A stretch of 9,976 nt of DNA from Nitrosopumilales archaeon CG_4_9_14_0_2_um_filter_34_16 (GTDB taxonomy: Archaea > Thermoproteota > Nitrososphaeria > Nitrososphaerales > Nitrosopumilaceae): contig PFRJ01000099.1 in NCBI GenBank assembly GCA_002788515.1, positions 1-9,976 on the forward strand, given 5' to 3'. The first letter of the stretch is position 1; each line of letters opens with the position of its first letter. Below are positions 1 through 6,264 of the stretch, piece by piece. The notes under the pieces were generated by a model. It had not been told where the DNA came from. It searched no databases and saw nothing but the letters and a program-made list of their open reading frames with translations. Both the position numbers and the translations under genes were made by a program.

Positions 1-69
1 TAATTTCATAGTTGTCAGAATTATTATCTACAAGTTAAAAGAATACCGAATTTCTCAAAAATGGGAATT

Positions 70-90
70 TAGCAAAAAATATTTTCAGGC
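70..90 (-). terminator. Possible U-rich termination tract after the amidohydrolase gene
   Basis: Reading the minus strand about 45 nt past the stop codon at 132 gives GAAAATATTTTTTGC, with a six-T run. It is the first T-run after the operon and could end transcription. The rest of 1-131 contains no convincing gene. Confidence 0.25.
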
Positions 91-131
91 ACAGTATCAA
101 ACTAAGTTTAAGATTATGTTAAATTTGGAAA

Positions 132-932
132 TTAAGAGATGTGAAACAACTCTTGTGCATTTTTGTGCATAAATTTATCTCGAAATTCTTTTTTGATATT
201 GAGTTTTGCCACAAAATTAAGATATGAATCCATACTACTAATTGGCCAATCTGTACCATACAAAAGATATCGCGGATCCCCAGCATAATTTATTAATTCT
301 GCAACTTTATCTTTCATCATTTTTTCAAAAAAATGATCAAAAGATCCTACAACAAGCCCAGATACATCAGCATAAACATTTTTGTTTTTGTAAAGTACTT
401 CTTGAGCATCTTGTATCCAAGGATTTCCTAAATGACACATTATAATTTTTAATTCAGGATTATCTACGGCAACATCATCAAGATTAAGTGGTCTTGAAAA
501 TCGTAATTTACCTTTCTCTGAATAAGTATCTCCAGTATGAAACATTACAGGAATTCCAAATTCGATACAGGTATCATAGACTTTTTGATATTGTTTATCA
601 TATGGGTAATAATGCTCATATCCAGAGTAGATTTTCATAGCTTTAATCTTGCCATCTTTAATCCACTGTCTGTAATTTTTAAGATCTTCATCAGTATGGT
701 TATCTATTGTAAATCCAGCTGCAATTCCCAAATTGTCATATTTTTTGATGCCTTCAATTATTTGCTTAGTGGAAGGTCTTTCAGAATTTACTTTGTAAGA
801 AGACAGAATTATGGCATAGTCAACATTGTTATTAGCCATTTCAGTTTGAAGCATTTTCAATCGATCTTCAAGCAAAGGAATGTTTTGTGTAAGTTCGTAT
901 TGGTTTACATGCACATGACAATCAATGATCAT
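132..932 (-). CDS. Amidohydrolase of the Amidohydro_2 (TIM-barrel metal-dependent hydrolase) type
   Basis: A 266-residue metal-dependent hydrolase predicted to be cytosolic. Seen: the N-terminus carries the HxH metal motif (DCHVH, His6 and His8); a GKIKAMKIYSG strand with Lys100 follows, then MFHTGD (His132), IMCHLGNP (His167) and LLYGTDWP (Asp228). This His-x-His, His, His, Asp order over one barrel is that of the Amidohydro_2 family, which includes decarboxylases and lactone or amide hydrolases; the substrate cannot be read from sequence. Start choice: the frame stays open upstream to 962, but the ATG at 932 overlaps the TGA of the preceding acetyltransferase gene as ATGA and places the HxH strand at the very N-terminus as usual for the family, so I chose it. 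The gene is second in a two-gene operon and probably translated by coupling or reinitiation. The family call is firm, the reaction unknown. Confidence 0.88.
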   Translation of the reverse strand: MIIDCHVHVNQYELTQNIPLLEDRLKMLQTEMANNNVDYAIILSSYKVNSERPSTKQIIEGIKKYDNLGIAAGFTIDNHTDEDLKNYRQWIKDGKIKAMKIYSGYEHYYPYDKQYQKVYDTCIEFGIPVMFHTGDTYSEKGKLRFSRPLNLDDVAVDNPELKIIMCHLGNPWIQDAQEVLYKNKNVYADVSGLVVGSFDHFFEKMMKDKVAELINYAGDPRYLLYGTDWPISSMDSYLNFVAKLNIKKEFRDKFMHKNAQELFHIS

Positions 933-1591
933 TGTTTTTCTACAAAATTTGGATTTTTCCATTCAATAAAAGCTGCGTTGTTTAAAGATCTAGAATCTTT
1001 CATGTAATTGGGTAAAATTTTGATAAATTTGAAGCCGTTTCGTAGTTGGAATGATAAAACAGGTTCTTTAATTTCATGACGTTTTACTTTGTTGACATAT
1101 TCTAATGGGGAGAATTCTGTCACATGTTCGCAGTAATTGATTAAACGTCCGCCTGCAATGATTCTACGTAAATTGAGATTTATTGTCAATGTCTTTCGAG
1201 CATGATATAGTTTTGTGGCAACGCCTAATCTTCTATGATCAGGATGAGATGAAACATCAGCCCCATACAATGAATCTCCATTGGGATTATGATTTTTAAA
1301 AAAACTATCACCGCAAGCGTCTTTCCAAGTATGTTCTTCATATTCAGACTTTAGTTTTACAATCAAACTGCTGCAAGAACCAACTATCTTTCCATAATAT
1401 TCTGCAACAAACTGACCTTGAGGAAAAATTTGTAGATGTGTTTTTAGTTGCTCCGGTTTCCAGTATACACCTTCTGCCGCCATTACGGGAAAGGCAATCT
1501 TTTGTAGTTCGACTATTTTTGGGATGTCATCTATTGTCATGCTACGTATTATGACATGACTATGACGAGTATGGGTAGGGATTTTATTCAT
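929..1591 (-). CDS. GNAT-family N-acetyltransferase resembling the N-terminal domain of GNAT-nitrilase fusion proteins
   Basis: A 220-residue protein with a single GNAT fold, expected to transfer an acetyl group from acetyl-CoA to an amine. Seen: an IRSMTIDDIPKIVELQ opening strand and helix (15-30), a FVAEYYGKIVGSCSSLIV central sheet (61-78), and motif A, with its acetyl-CoA-binding loop, as VSSHPDHRRLGVATKLYHAR (113-132), where RRLGVA fits the R/Q-x-x-G-x-A pyrophosphate loop. From memory, the WKPEQLKTHL, HTWKD, GDSLYGADV and FQLRNGF stretches recall the GNAT half of bacterial YhcX-like proteins, where it is fused to a carbon-nitrogen hydrolase. Here the GNAT stands alone and is followed through an ATGA overlap by an amidohydrolase. 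The ATG at 1591 is used; a TATA-like element lies about 33 bp upstream. The acceptor substrate is unknown; protein, amino-acid or small-amine acetylation are all possible. Confidence 0.87.
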   Translation of the reverse strand: MNKIPTHTRHSHVIIRSMTIDDIPKIVELQKIAFPVMAAEGVYWKPEQLKTHLQIFPQGQFVAEYYGKIVGSCSSLIVKLKSEYEEHTWKDACGDSFFKNHNPNGDSLYGADVSSHPDHRRLGVATKLYHARKTLTINLNLRRIIAGGRLINYCEHVTEFSPLEYVNKVKRHEIKEPVLSFQLRNGFKFIKILPNYMKDSRSLNNAAFIEWKNPNFVEKQ

Positions 1592-1620
1592 CTTTATTTG
1601 TAGTGATTAAGAAGTTCTTG

Positions 1621-1628
1621 ATTAAAAG
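1621..1628 (-). promoter_or_regulatory. Candidate TATA box of the GNAT-amidohydrolase operon
   Basis: On the minus strand CTTTTAAT is centred about 33 bp before the ATG at 1591, a spacing that would give a short leader. The region is generally AT-rich, so other placements are possible. A perfect 12-bp palindrome lies just upstream of it. Confidence 0.35.
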
Positions 1629-1630
1629 TT

Positions 1631-1642
1631 AGATGTACATCT
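1631..1642. repeat. Perfect 12-bp palindrome AGATGTACATCT, candidate operator
   Basis: AGATGTACATCT is identical to its reverse complement. It sits 2 bp upstream of the candidate TATA element of the acetyltransferase operon, where archaeal BRE elements and activator or repressor sites lie. It shares the AGATG/CATCT half-site with the inverted repeat at 1750-1767 in the same divergent gap. Its function is inferred from position only. Confidence 0.4.
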
Positions 1643-1749
1643 TTTTTCTTAAAAAATACAAATAGTTTTTTTAATAAATAATATATCTCGGTTTAAACTT
1701 CCAATAATATGTGTTTGACCAACATTTTAACTTAGCAAATCTTTGATTT

Positions 1750-1767
1750 TTCATCTAAATAGATGAA
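1750..1767. repeat. Inverted repeat with 7-bp arms upstream of the MscS-type gene
   Basis: The arms TTCATCT and AGATGAA are perfectly complementary around an AAAT spacer. The element lies about 38 bp upstream of the TTG start at 1805. The central CTAAATAG could itself act as a weak TATA element for that gene, in which case a protein bound to the repeat would block it. Short AT-rich inverted repeats can arise by chance, so this is a candidate only. Confidence 0.35.
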
Positions 1768-1804
1768 TTTACATTAGAGATATGAGAATAAATCACGAAA
1801 CATA

Positions 1805-2278
1805 TTGATTGATAATTTTTACGTCATACTAGTATCACTTGTGATTTCGACAGCATTATTGTTCATTGTAAGATATGGAATTAACAAGAAGATGAAAAAT
1901 TTTTCAGGAACACAAAAGTTAACAGGTTTAGTAACAATAGTAATAATAATCTCAGAAATCATCTTTTTAGGATCATTTCTAGGATTGTTTGAGATTGCAT
2001 TAGAGATGATCACATCAATTGGTGTAGGGATGGTGATATTTGGAATTGCATTACAACACCAATTAAAGAATATTGCTGCAGGAATCGGAGTTTTTCTGAA
2101 TCCAGATATCAACATAGGAGATTCAATCATAATTCAAGAAACACATGGAATTATCATAGAATTACATCTAACAAAAATAGTCGCTTTAACTGAAGATGGA
2201 GGCAGACTCATCATTCCATGTCAAAAACTTGCAGAGGATTTTGTGACAGTATACAACAAACAGAGAAAATCTCATTGA
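1805..2278 (+). CDS. Minimal MscS-family small-conductance mechanosensitive channel
   Basis: A 157-residue membrane protein of the MscS family, predicted to open under membrane tension and release solutes on hypo-osmotic shock. Seen: three hydrophobic segments, about 5-23, 40-66 and 70-98. The third holds the family's pore-helix signature, GIALQHQLKNIAAGIGVFLNP (80-100), close to the GLALQ...NLAAG pattern of E. coli MscS. A short beta domain follows (PDINIGDSIII ... TEDGGRLIIPCQKL, 100-142), and the protein ends soon after. E. coli MscS has about 286 residues, so this copy lacks the C-terminal alpha/beta cage. The start is TTG; the frame has an in-frame TAG at 1775 and no ATG after it, and TTG precedes the first membrane segment properly. 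It is divergent from the acetyltransferase operon and convergent with an antiporter gene 39 bp away. Confidence 0.88.
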   Translation: MIDNFYVILVSLVISTALLFIVRYGINKKMKNFSGTQKLTGLVTIVIIISEIIFLGSFLGLFEIALEMITSIGVGMVIFGIALQHQLKNIAAGIGVFLNPDINIGDSIIIQETHGIIIELHLTKIVALTEDGGRLIIPCQKLAEDFVTVYNKQRKSH

Positions 2279-2280
2279 GA

Positions 2281-2300
2281 TTCTAAATAATATTTTAGAA
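2281..2300. terminator. AT-rich inverted repeat between convergent genes
   Basis: Arms TTCTAAA and TTTAGAA, perfectly complementary around a 6-nt spacer, start 3 bp after the MscS stop codon within the 39-bp gap between two convergent genes. It could aid termination or RNA 3'-end formation in both directions. The stem is AT-only except for one G-C pair and no long T-run follows, so it is weak evidence. Confidence 0.3.
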
Positions 2301-2317
2301 ATATAATCACAGTAAAA

Positions 2318-4099
2318 TTATTCAGATTCAGAAGTTTCATCTTCTTTCATCAAGCTTTCCATAATATGACCGCGAGATATTTTCTGAAAAACAAAAATTG
2401 AGTCAATTATCAGTATAATGGAGATTACAAGACCAACTCCGGAAATAACATATGGTAAAAATGCCAAAAATTCAATGTCTGCAATAAAAGGTTCAATTAT
2501 TGCAACAATTATCAAAATAAACCCTACAAAGAAAATATTTCGCAGAAATCTATGCAAGGGTTTTTCCTCTAATCGTCTTGTATCTGCAGGGATTAATTTT
2601 GTAGATAAAAGATCAGAGATGACAGTCACCAACTTTTCTATTTTTCCTAGCATTGCAATGACAGGATATACAATCAAAAGAATACTAATAATTGTTAAAA
2701 ATATTTCAGGTTCAACTATTAGTGGAATACCTAAGCCGGTAATCAAATGTATAATGTCATTATCAAAGTAATCAATCAGTGCAAGAATGGCAATTACAAT
2801 AGTCAGATTTACAAAGAACTTTGGCCCATGAGTTTTTAGTAATTTATTATGTTGAGTGCCATCAGAGGATTGCATTAGATTGTGAAAAAATCTTCCAAAT
2901 ACAAATACAGGATTTAAAAAGGAAATAGGAATACGACTTTGTTTGTCTGCACGAGTTGGCAATAGTTTCAACAACAGGGGCATGCAAAACATAGTAGCTA
3001 GTGTTACAAGCATTGTGACAGGATACAGCATGTCTCTAACTACACCACTGTCTACTGCCTGTTTTGCCATGATGAATGAAAATTCTCCTCGGGGCACCAT
3101 AACTGCACCAACTGTAGAGGCACTAGTTAGACTATTTCCGCCTACTGATGCCCCAAAGAAAACACCTACAAATTTACCAACTACTGCAAGAATAATTATC
3201 GGAATAGAGATCAGTGCAACTTCAGGAATTAGAGTGATGTTTACGAGCATTCCAATTGATACGAAAAATATCACACCAAAGAAATCCCTTAATGGTAGAA
3301 CTTTTTTTGCAATACTTTCAGAATGTTTTGAAGATGCGATGATCATTCCCATGATAAATGCACCAATTGCGGAACTCTGACCAAGAAAATGAGCTAAAAC
3401 TGCCAAACCAAACCCCAATGCAAGTGCTGTAATGAATGGACCTTCAGGAATATCAAGTCCATGAATTTTTTCTAAAAATTTTGGAATGATCTTGATACCA
3501 AGACCTAGTGCTATAACAAAGAAAGTCAAACTCTGTAAAATCAAAATTCCAATACCAGTAAAATCAAGCCCTTCACCCTCAGAAGCATTTCCTAGAATTA
3601 CTAGCAGTAAAACAGCTGCAAGATCCTCTACAATCAGAATTGTAATTACAGTATCAAATTCTTTGGTTTTAACTAATTTCAGATCTCGCATTATTCTCAA
3701 TGAAATTGCAGTACTGCTAATTGACAAAATACCTGCCAGATAGAGTGCTTCTAAGTGAGACCAGCCAAACGAATACGCCCCAATGTATGCCAAAAAAAAC
3801 ATTATCGAGAGCTCAGACATGCCAATAACTATAGCATTCATCCCTGCTTTTCGTAATTTTTGTAAACTAAACTCCAAACCTACAACAAATAGCAAAATGA
3901 TTATTCCAAGCTCCGCCAACAAATTAATTAATTCAACATCATCAACAATCCCTAATCCGTATGGACCGGCAATCATTCCAATCAAAATAAAACCAATGAT
4001 TGTGGGAAATTTGATCTTTTTCATAATTCCTGCTCCAATCATACCACCGCCTAACAACAATGCAAGCAGTGCCAGAAATTCAGTAACTTCTACTGCCAA
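2318..4099 (-). CDS. CPA2-family cation:proton antiporter (KefB/Na+-H+ exchanger type) with extra C-terminal membrane block
   Basis: A 593-residue polytopic membrane protein that should exchange K+ or Na+ for protons. Residues 1-380 form the exchanger domain: FPTIIGFILIGMIAGPYGLG (31-50), LLFVVGLEFS (69-78), SISSTAIS (126-133), the substrate-site IVEDLAAVLLL with Glu158-Asp159, and the KefB-like VMVPRGEFSFI (334-343). Known KefB/KefC proteins continue into a nucleotide-binding RCK/TrkA-N domain; here no Rossmann glycine motif is seen. Residues 425-575 instead hold at least four further hydrophobic segments and the protein ends in an acidic tail (KEDETSESE). The start is TTG at 4099; upstream in-frame codons run straight to a TAA at 4112-4114, and the first internal Met lies inside the first membrane helix. 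A TATAAAAA element at 4142-4149 is well placed. The ion specificity is undetermined. Confidence 0.9.
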   Translation of the reverse strand: MAVEVTEFLALLALLLGGGMIGAGIMKKIKFPTIIGFILIGMIAGPYGLGIVDDVELINLLAELGIIILLFVVGLEFSLQKLRKAGMNAIVIGMSELSIMFFLAYIGAYSFGWSHLEALYLAGILSISSTAISLRIMRDLKLVKTKEFDTVITILIVEDLAAVLLLVILGNASEGEGLDFTGIGILILQSLTFFVIALGLGIKIIPKFLEKIHGLDIPEGPFITALALGFGLAVLAHFLGQSSAIGAFIMGMIIASSKHSESIAKKVLPLRDFFGVIFFVSIGMLVNITLIPEVALISIPIIILAVVGKFVGVFFGASVGGNSLTSASTVGAVMVPRGEFSFIMAKQAVDSGVVRDMLYPVTMLVTLATMFCMPLLLKLLPTRADKQSRIPISFLNPVFVFGRFFHNLMQSSDGTQHNKLLKTHGPKFFVNLTIVIAILALIDYFDNDIIHLITGLGIPLIVEPEIFLTIISILLIVYPVIAMLGKIEKLVTVISDLLSTKLIPADTRRLEEKPLHRFLRNIFFVGFILIIVAIIEPFIADIEFLAFLPYVISGVGLVISIILIIDSIFVFQKISRGHIMESLMKEDETSESE

Positions 4100-4141
4100 G
4101 AATCCATCCCATTAGATAGTTGAAAGTACCAAGTTAAATTA

Positions 4142-4149
4142 TTTTTATA
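4142..4149 (-). promoter_or_regulatory. TATA box of the antiporter gene
   Basis: TATAAAAA on the minus strand is centred about 46 bp before the TTG start at 4099, predicting a leader of about 20 nt. It is one of the best matches to an archaeal TATA box in the window. Confidence 0.5.
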
Positions 4150-4197
4150 TTGTTTAGAATCATGCTCAAAATTAAAGCCTCAATGTATTTTACTAAA

Positions 4198-4593
4198 TTA
4201 GAGCCCTTGAAATTCGGACCATTGTTGTCCTAAAGTATCAATTATTTTCCAACCTAGTCTATCGATATTAACATGAGGTTCAGCAATAACCAAAACAATG
4301 TATCTTCCAATAGGAAAGCTCATCATCACGACATTTTCTCGTCTTGAAGCAGAGTACTTTACCCGGCCTAAATTAGAATCAAATCCTTGTCTATTTGCTA
4401 CTCTATGTGCTAATTCCTGATACATTTGTCTCCGTTTAGCATCATTTTCAAGAGGAATTATTCCTGCCTTCATATCTCCTACAATTAATTCACCAGCACT
4501 ATCAATCAAACCACAAAATCTAATTTCAGGTTCTAACAAGATATTTTTTATTTTGTTTTTAATGTCTTCTATTGGAAACTCCTTATCAGACAC
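4198..4593 (-). CDS. Small cytosolic protein resembling thaumarchaeal DUF6659
   Basis: A 131-residue soluble protein with no signal peptide or membrane segment. From memory it fits a family abundant in ammonia-oxidising archaea (DUF6659): a helical N-terminus, then PEIRFCGLIDSAGELIVGDMKAGIIPLEND (22-51), a helix QELAHRVANRQGFDSNLGRVKYS (59-81) and a final sheet NVVMMSFPIGRYIVLVIAE (87-105). The alternation of a short sheet with 'ID..G.LI.G' and a long helix recalls roadblock/profilin-like sensory folds, but that is inference. Function is unknown; multiple paralogues per genome would suit a signalling or regulatory role. The GTG at 4593 is used because an in-frame TGA lies two codons upstream, and a TTAAATAC element about 25 bp upstream fits a leaderless mRNA. 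The antiporter gene lies 98 bp downstream with its own promoter. Confidence 0.75.
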   Translation of the reverse strand: MSDKEFPIEDIKNKIKNILLEPEIRFCGLIDSAGELIVGDMKAGIIPLENDAKRRQMYQELAHRVANRQGFDSNLGRVKYSASRRENVVMMSFPIGRYIVLVIAEPHVNIDRLGWKIIDTLGQQWSEFQGL

Positions 4594-4613
4594 AACTCAG
4601 ATATGTCTTCATA

Positions 4614-4621
4614 GTATTTAA
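4614..4621 (-). promoter_or_regulatory. TATA box of the DUF6659-like gene
   Basis: TTAAATAC on the minus strand is centred about 25 bp upstream of the GTG start at 4593, the distance expected when transcription begins at or next to the start codon. This supports the GTG start and a leaderless mRNA. Confidence 0.5.
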
Positions 4622-4679
4622 CGAGAGTTTATGAAACAAATCAGAATCTAGACATAGTAAAACGATCTTACAAATAATT

Positions 4680-4702
4680 TAAAAAAAGAAAAAACTAAGA
4701 GG
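4680..4702 (-). terminator. T-rich tract following a short stem
   Basis: On the minus strand a potential stem AGAGG/CCTCT (4712-4716 with 4698-4702) is followed by a run of T residues broken by one C. U-rich tracts are the main archaeal termination signal. It could end transcripts arriving from the TauE gene or a small RNA starting near 4740. Confidence 0.45.
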
Positions 4703-4742
4703 TCGACTTGCCCTCTCAGCCATCAGATCAAAGACCTAATGA
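4690..4742 (-). ncRNA. Possible small structured RNA or attenuator in the TauE-DUF6659 gap
   Basis: This short stretch is visibly GC-richer than the surrounding gap. Two mutually exclusive pairings can be drawn: AGGTC (4700-4704) with GACCT (4733-4737), and AGAGG (4698-4702) with CCTCT (4712-4716). On the minus strand a TATA-like TTTTTATAC (about 4764-4772) lies about 25 bp upstream and a T-rich tract lies downstream, so a transcript of about 50 nt is possible. No tRNA shape or correctly spaced C/D boxes were found. The only reading frame inside, ATGGCTGAG..., gives 14 codons ending in a poly-Phe tail and is not convincing. A plain tandem terminator is the simpler explanation. Confidence 0.25.
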
Positions 4743-4771
4743 ACAACATACATTGTAAAATTAGTATAAAA

Positions 4772-4788
4772 ACACAAAAAAATAACCG
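4772..4788 (-). terminator. T-rich tract after the TauE/SafE gene
   Basis: Beginning about 12 nt after the stop codon at 4800, the minus strand runs TTATTTTTTTGTGTTTTT, a typical archaeal U-rich termination region. Confidence 0.45.
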
Positions 4789-4799
4789 AGGCTAAAATC

Positions 4800-5561
4800 C
4801 TAGAATATTTCCAGATAAAAAGAGTCAAAGAACAGTTTTGCAGCAGCAATTAGAATTACAACAGAGACAAGAATTTGCAGATACCGTTCCTTGATATCTA
4901 TTGACAACCTAGCACCAATCAACCCTCCAATAAAAGAACCAATTGCCAAAAATCCAGATTGAATAAAATCAGGATGCCCCAACAAACTATGAATCACAAC
5001 GCCAGACAAAGATGCAAACAAGAGAATCATTTGAGATGTAGGTGCAGCTTTTTTCATCGCCATTCCCATCCCCACAACCATTAAAGGTACAAAGATAATC
5101 CCACCTCCAATACCAAAGAAAGAAGAGATCACCCCTGCAAAGAAACTTGCACCAATGGCAAAGACAATCATTTGTTTTGAGATTATTTTTTCTCTAGTCT
5201 CAATTTTTTTTCGTAAAAATATGTACACAGATGATGCAATCAATACAAATCCGAACAAGATTTTAAAAATGTCAGGTGCAACATCAGTTGATACAACCGC
5301 ACCCAGAACAGTACCAGGAACTGAAAGCAATCCAAGTTTAATCCCTAAAGAATATTCAATTCGCTTTTGTTTGGAATATGAAATTGTAGATGCAGTTGCA
5401 TTGCTTAATGCAGCAAACAAACTGTTACTTGCAGCAACAGTTGGAGGAAATCCTAAAAATGTCAACACTGGAACCACAATTACCCCTCCACCAAGGCCAA
5501 TCATAGAACCTAAAATTCCTGCTGCAAACCCTAATGGGATCAACCATAGTTGTTCAATCAT
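4800..5561 (-). CDS. TauE/SafE-family membrane transporter (sulfite/organosulfonate exporter family)
   Basis: A 253-residue integral membrane protein of the TauE/SafE (DUF81) family. Seen: two homologous halves, each opening with the family motif: GFAAGILGSMIGLGGGVIVVPVL near the N-terminus (GLGGG at 22-26) and SFFAGVISSFFGIGGGIIFVPLM in the middle (GIGGG at 150-154), with about eight hydrophobic segments overall. Characterised members move sulfite, sulfoacetate or other small sulfur-containing anions, but substrates vary and cannot be set here. The frame extends to a TTG at 5576, yet a clear TATA element at 5587-5597 would start transcription near 5565, just ahead of the ATG at 5561, so I chose the ATG. 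The unknown anchored protein lies 39 bp upstream, but the intervening promoter argues against strict co-transcription. Confidence 0.9.
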   Translation of the reverse strand: MIEQLWLIPLGFAAGILGSMIGLGGGVIVVPVLTFLGFPPTVAASNSLFAALSNATASTISYSKQKRIEYSLGIKLGLLSVPGTVLGAVVSTDVAPDIFKILFGFVLIASSVYIFLRKKIETREKIISKQMIVFAIGASFFAGVISSFFGIGGGIIFVPLMVVGMGMAMKKAAPTSQMILLFASLSGVVIHSLLGHPDFIQSGFLAIGSFIGGLIGARLSIDIKERYLQILVSVVILIAAAKLFFDSFYLEIF

Positions 5562-5586
5562 GATAATGCCAATCAAAGAATTTTCT

Positions 5587-5597
5587 ATTATATAATC
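5587..5597 (-). promoter_or_regulatory. TATA box of the TauE/SafE gene
   Basis: GATTATATAAT on the minus strand, containing the palindromic ATTATATAAT, is centred about 30 bp upstream of the ATG at 5561. It decides between two possible starts: a transcript starting about 26 bp downstream would exclude the TTG at 5576. Confidence 0.55.
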
Positions 5598-5600
5598 AAA

Positions 5601-6218
5601 CTACTTTAGAATAATTAATGTCTGCAAGACAGAATCATCATTGGAGGTAATTTCTAAAGAGATTTTAGCATCGCCTAAATTATCAATTTTTGATTTGACA
5701 TTGCGATTACCAGAATCAATGTAAAAATCATGAGCAGCATTAATCCAAGCAGAGATTGACTCATACTCACCAGATTCATCCCAGCAATCACAAACCAGAG
5801 TCTCAATCACGGCCTCAAACACGGCTATAACGTCATCATGGTTTGATTCCAAAGTTGAGGTTTCAAGATTAGCTATTGCCATGACAGGAGACACAGTGTC
5901 ACCTCCGATATTGATATTTCCAAGAGGATTTCCATTAGAATCAGATATTGCAGTAGTGGTGCAATAATCTACAGTTTTAGATTTGCCACTATCAAAGAAC
6001 AAGCAATATTGGGTAATAGTACTATCAGTGATTGCAGTGGGAGCAGATACAGAAATGTTTTGTTGAGATAAAATATTTTGAATTATTTCAATATCATAAT
6101 AAGTAAAGCCTGTATCGTAAATGGGTTTTGATGTAGACACGCCAGTTTCTACATATGTAAAAACTAAAACAGAGATTACAATTCCAGTTAAAATGAAGAC
6201 TGGAATTAACTTGTTCAT
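5601..6218 (-). CDS. Unknown membrane-anchored extracytoplasmic protein with four cysteines
   Basis: A 205-residue protein that I do not recognise. Seen: a short N-terminus and one hydrophobic segment (LIPVFILTGIVISVLVFTYV, 4-23) with no obvious cleavage site, so an uncleaved anchor with the rest outside the membrane is likely. The remainder is acidic and rich in Ser, Thr, Asp and Asn, as in exported proteins of marine archaea. Cys72, Cys86, Cys143 and Cys145 (the last two as CDC before WDESGEY) are all in the extracytoplasmic part and could form disulfides or bind metal. The ATG at 6218 opens exactly before the anchor. A TTTAAAAT element at 6257-6264 could serve as its promoter. It sits between an anchored DUF192 protein and a membrane exporter, so an envelope role is likely but unspecified. 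Confidence 0.75.
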   Translation of the reverse strand: MNKLIPVFILTGIVISVLVFTYVETGVSTSKPIYDTGFTYYDIEIIQNILSQQNISVSAPTAITDSTITQYCLFFDSGKSKTVDYCTTTAISDSNGNPLGNINIGGDTVSPVMAIANLETSTLESNHDDVIAVFEAVIETLVCDCWDESGEYESISAWINAAHDFYIDSGNRNVKSKIDNLGDAKISLEITSNDDSVLQTLIILK

Positions 6219-6256
6219 AAATTATTCATTTACTGTTCAAAGATAAGGCTTTGCAA

Positions 6257-6264
6257 TTTTAAAT
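6257..6264 (-). promoter_or_regulatory. Candidate TATA box of the unknown anchored-protein gene
   Basis: TTTAAAAT on the minus strand is centred about 42 bp upstream of the ATG at 6218, giving a leader of about 17 nt. It overlaps the last codons of the DUF192 gene, which may instead be co-transcribed with it. Confidence 0.3.

Noticed and set aside
537..1007. Open frame of 156 codons on the plus strand
   Set aside because: It runs antisense to the well-supported amidohydrolase and crosses the operon junction; the translation has no recognisable domain and is rich in residues typical of reverse-strand shadows.
2418..4115. Several plus-strand frames of 85-145 codons opposite the antiporter
   Set aside because: They mirror the hydrophobic codons of the antiporter gene (Ile/Pro/Thr/Asn-rich, low complexity) and lack homologous features or promoters.
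4698..4727. Tiny ORF beginning ATGGCTGAG on the minus strand
   Set aside because: It is only 14 codons, ends in a poly-Phe run encoded by the T-rich tract, and has no upstream translation signal.
4690..4742. tRNA or C/D-box guide RNA
   Set aside because: There is no cloverleaf or T-loop consensus, and although TGATG and CTGA strings occur, they abut each other with no room for a guide sequence.
5155..5595. Plus-strand frame of 146 codons opposite the TauE/SafE gene
   Set aside because: It is antisense to a clear membrane transporter gene with both family motifs and shows no domain of its own.
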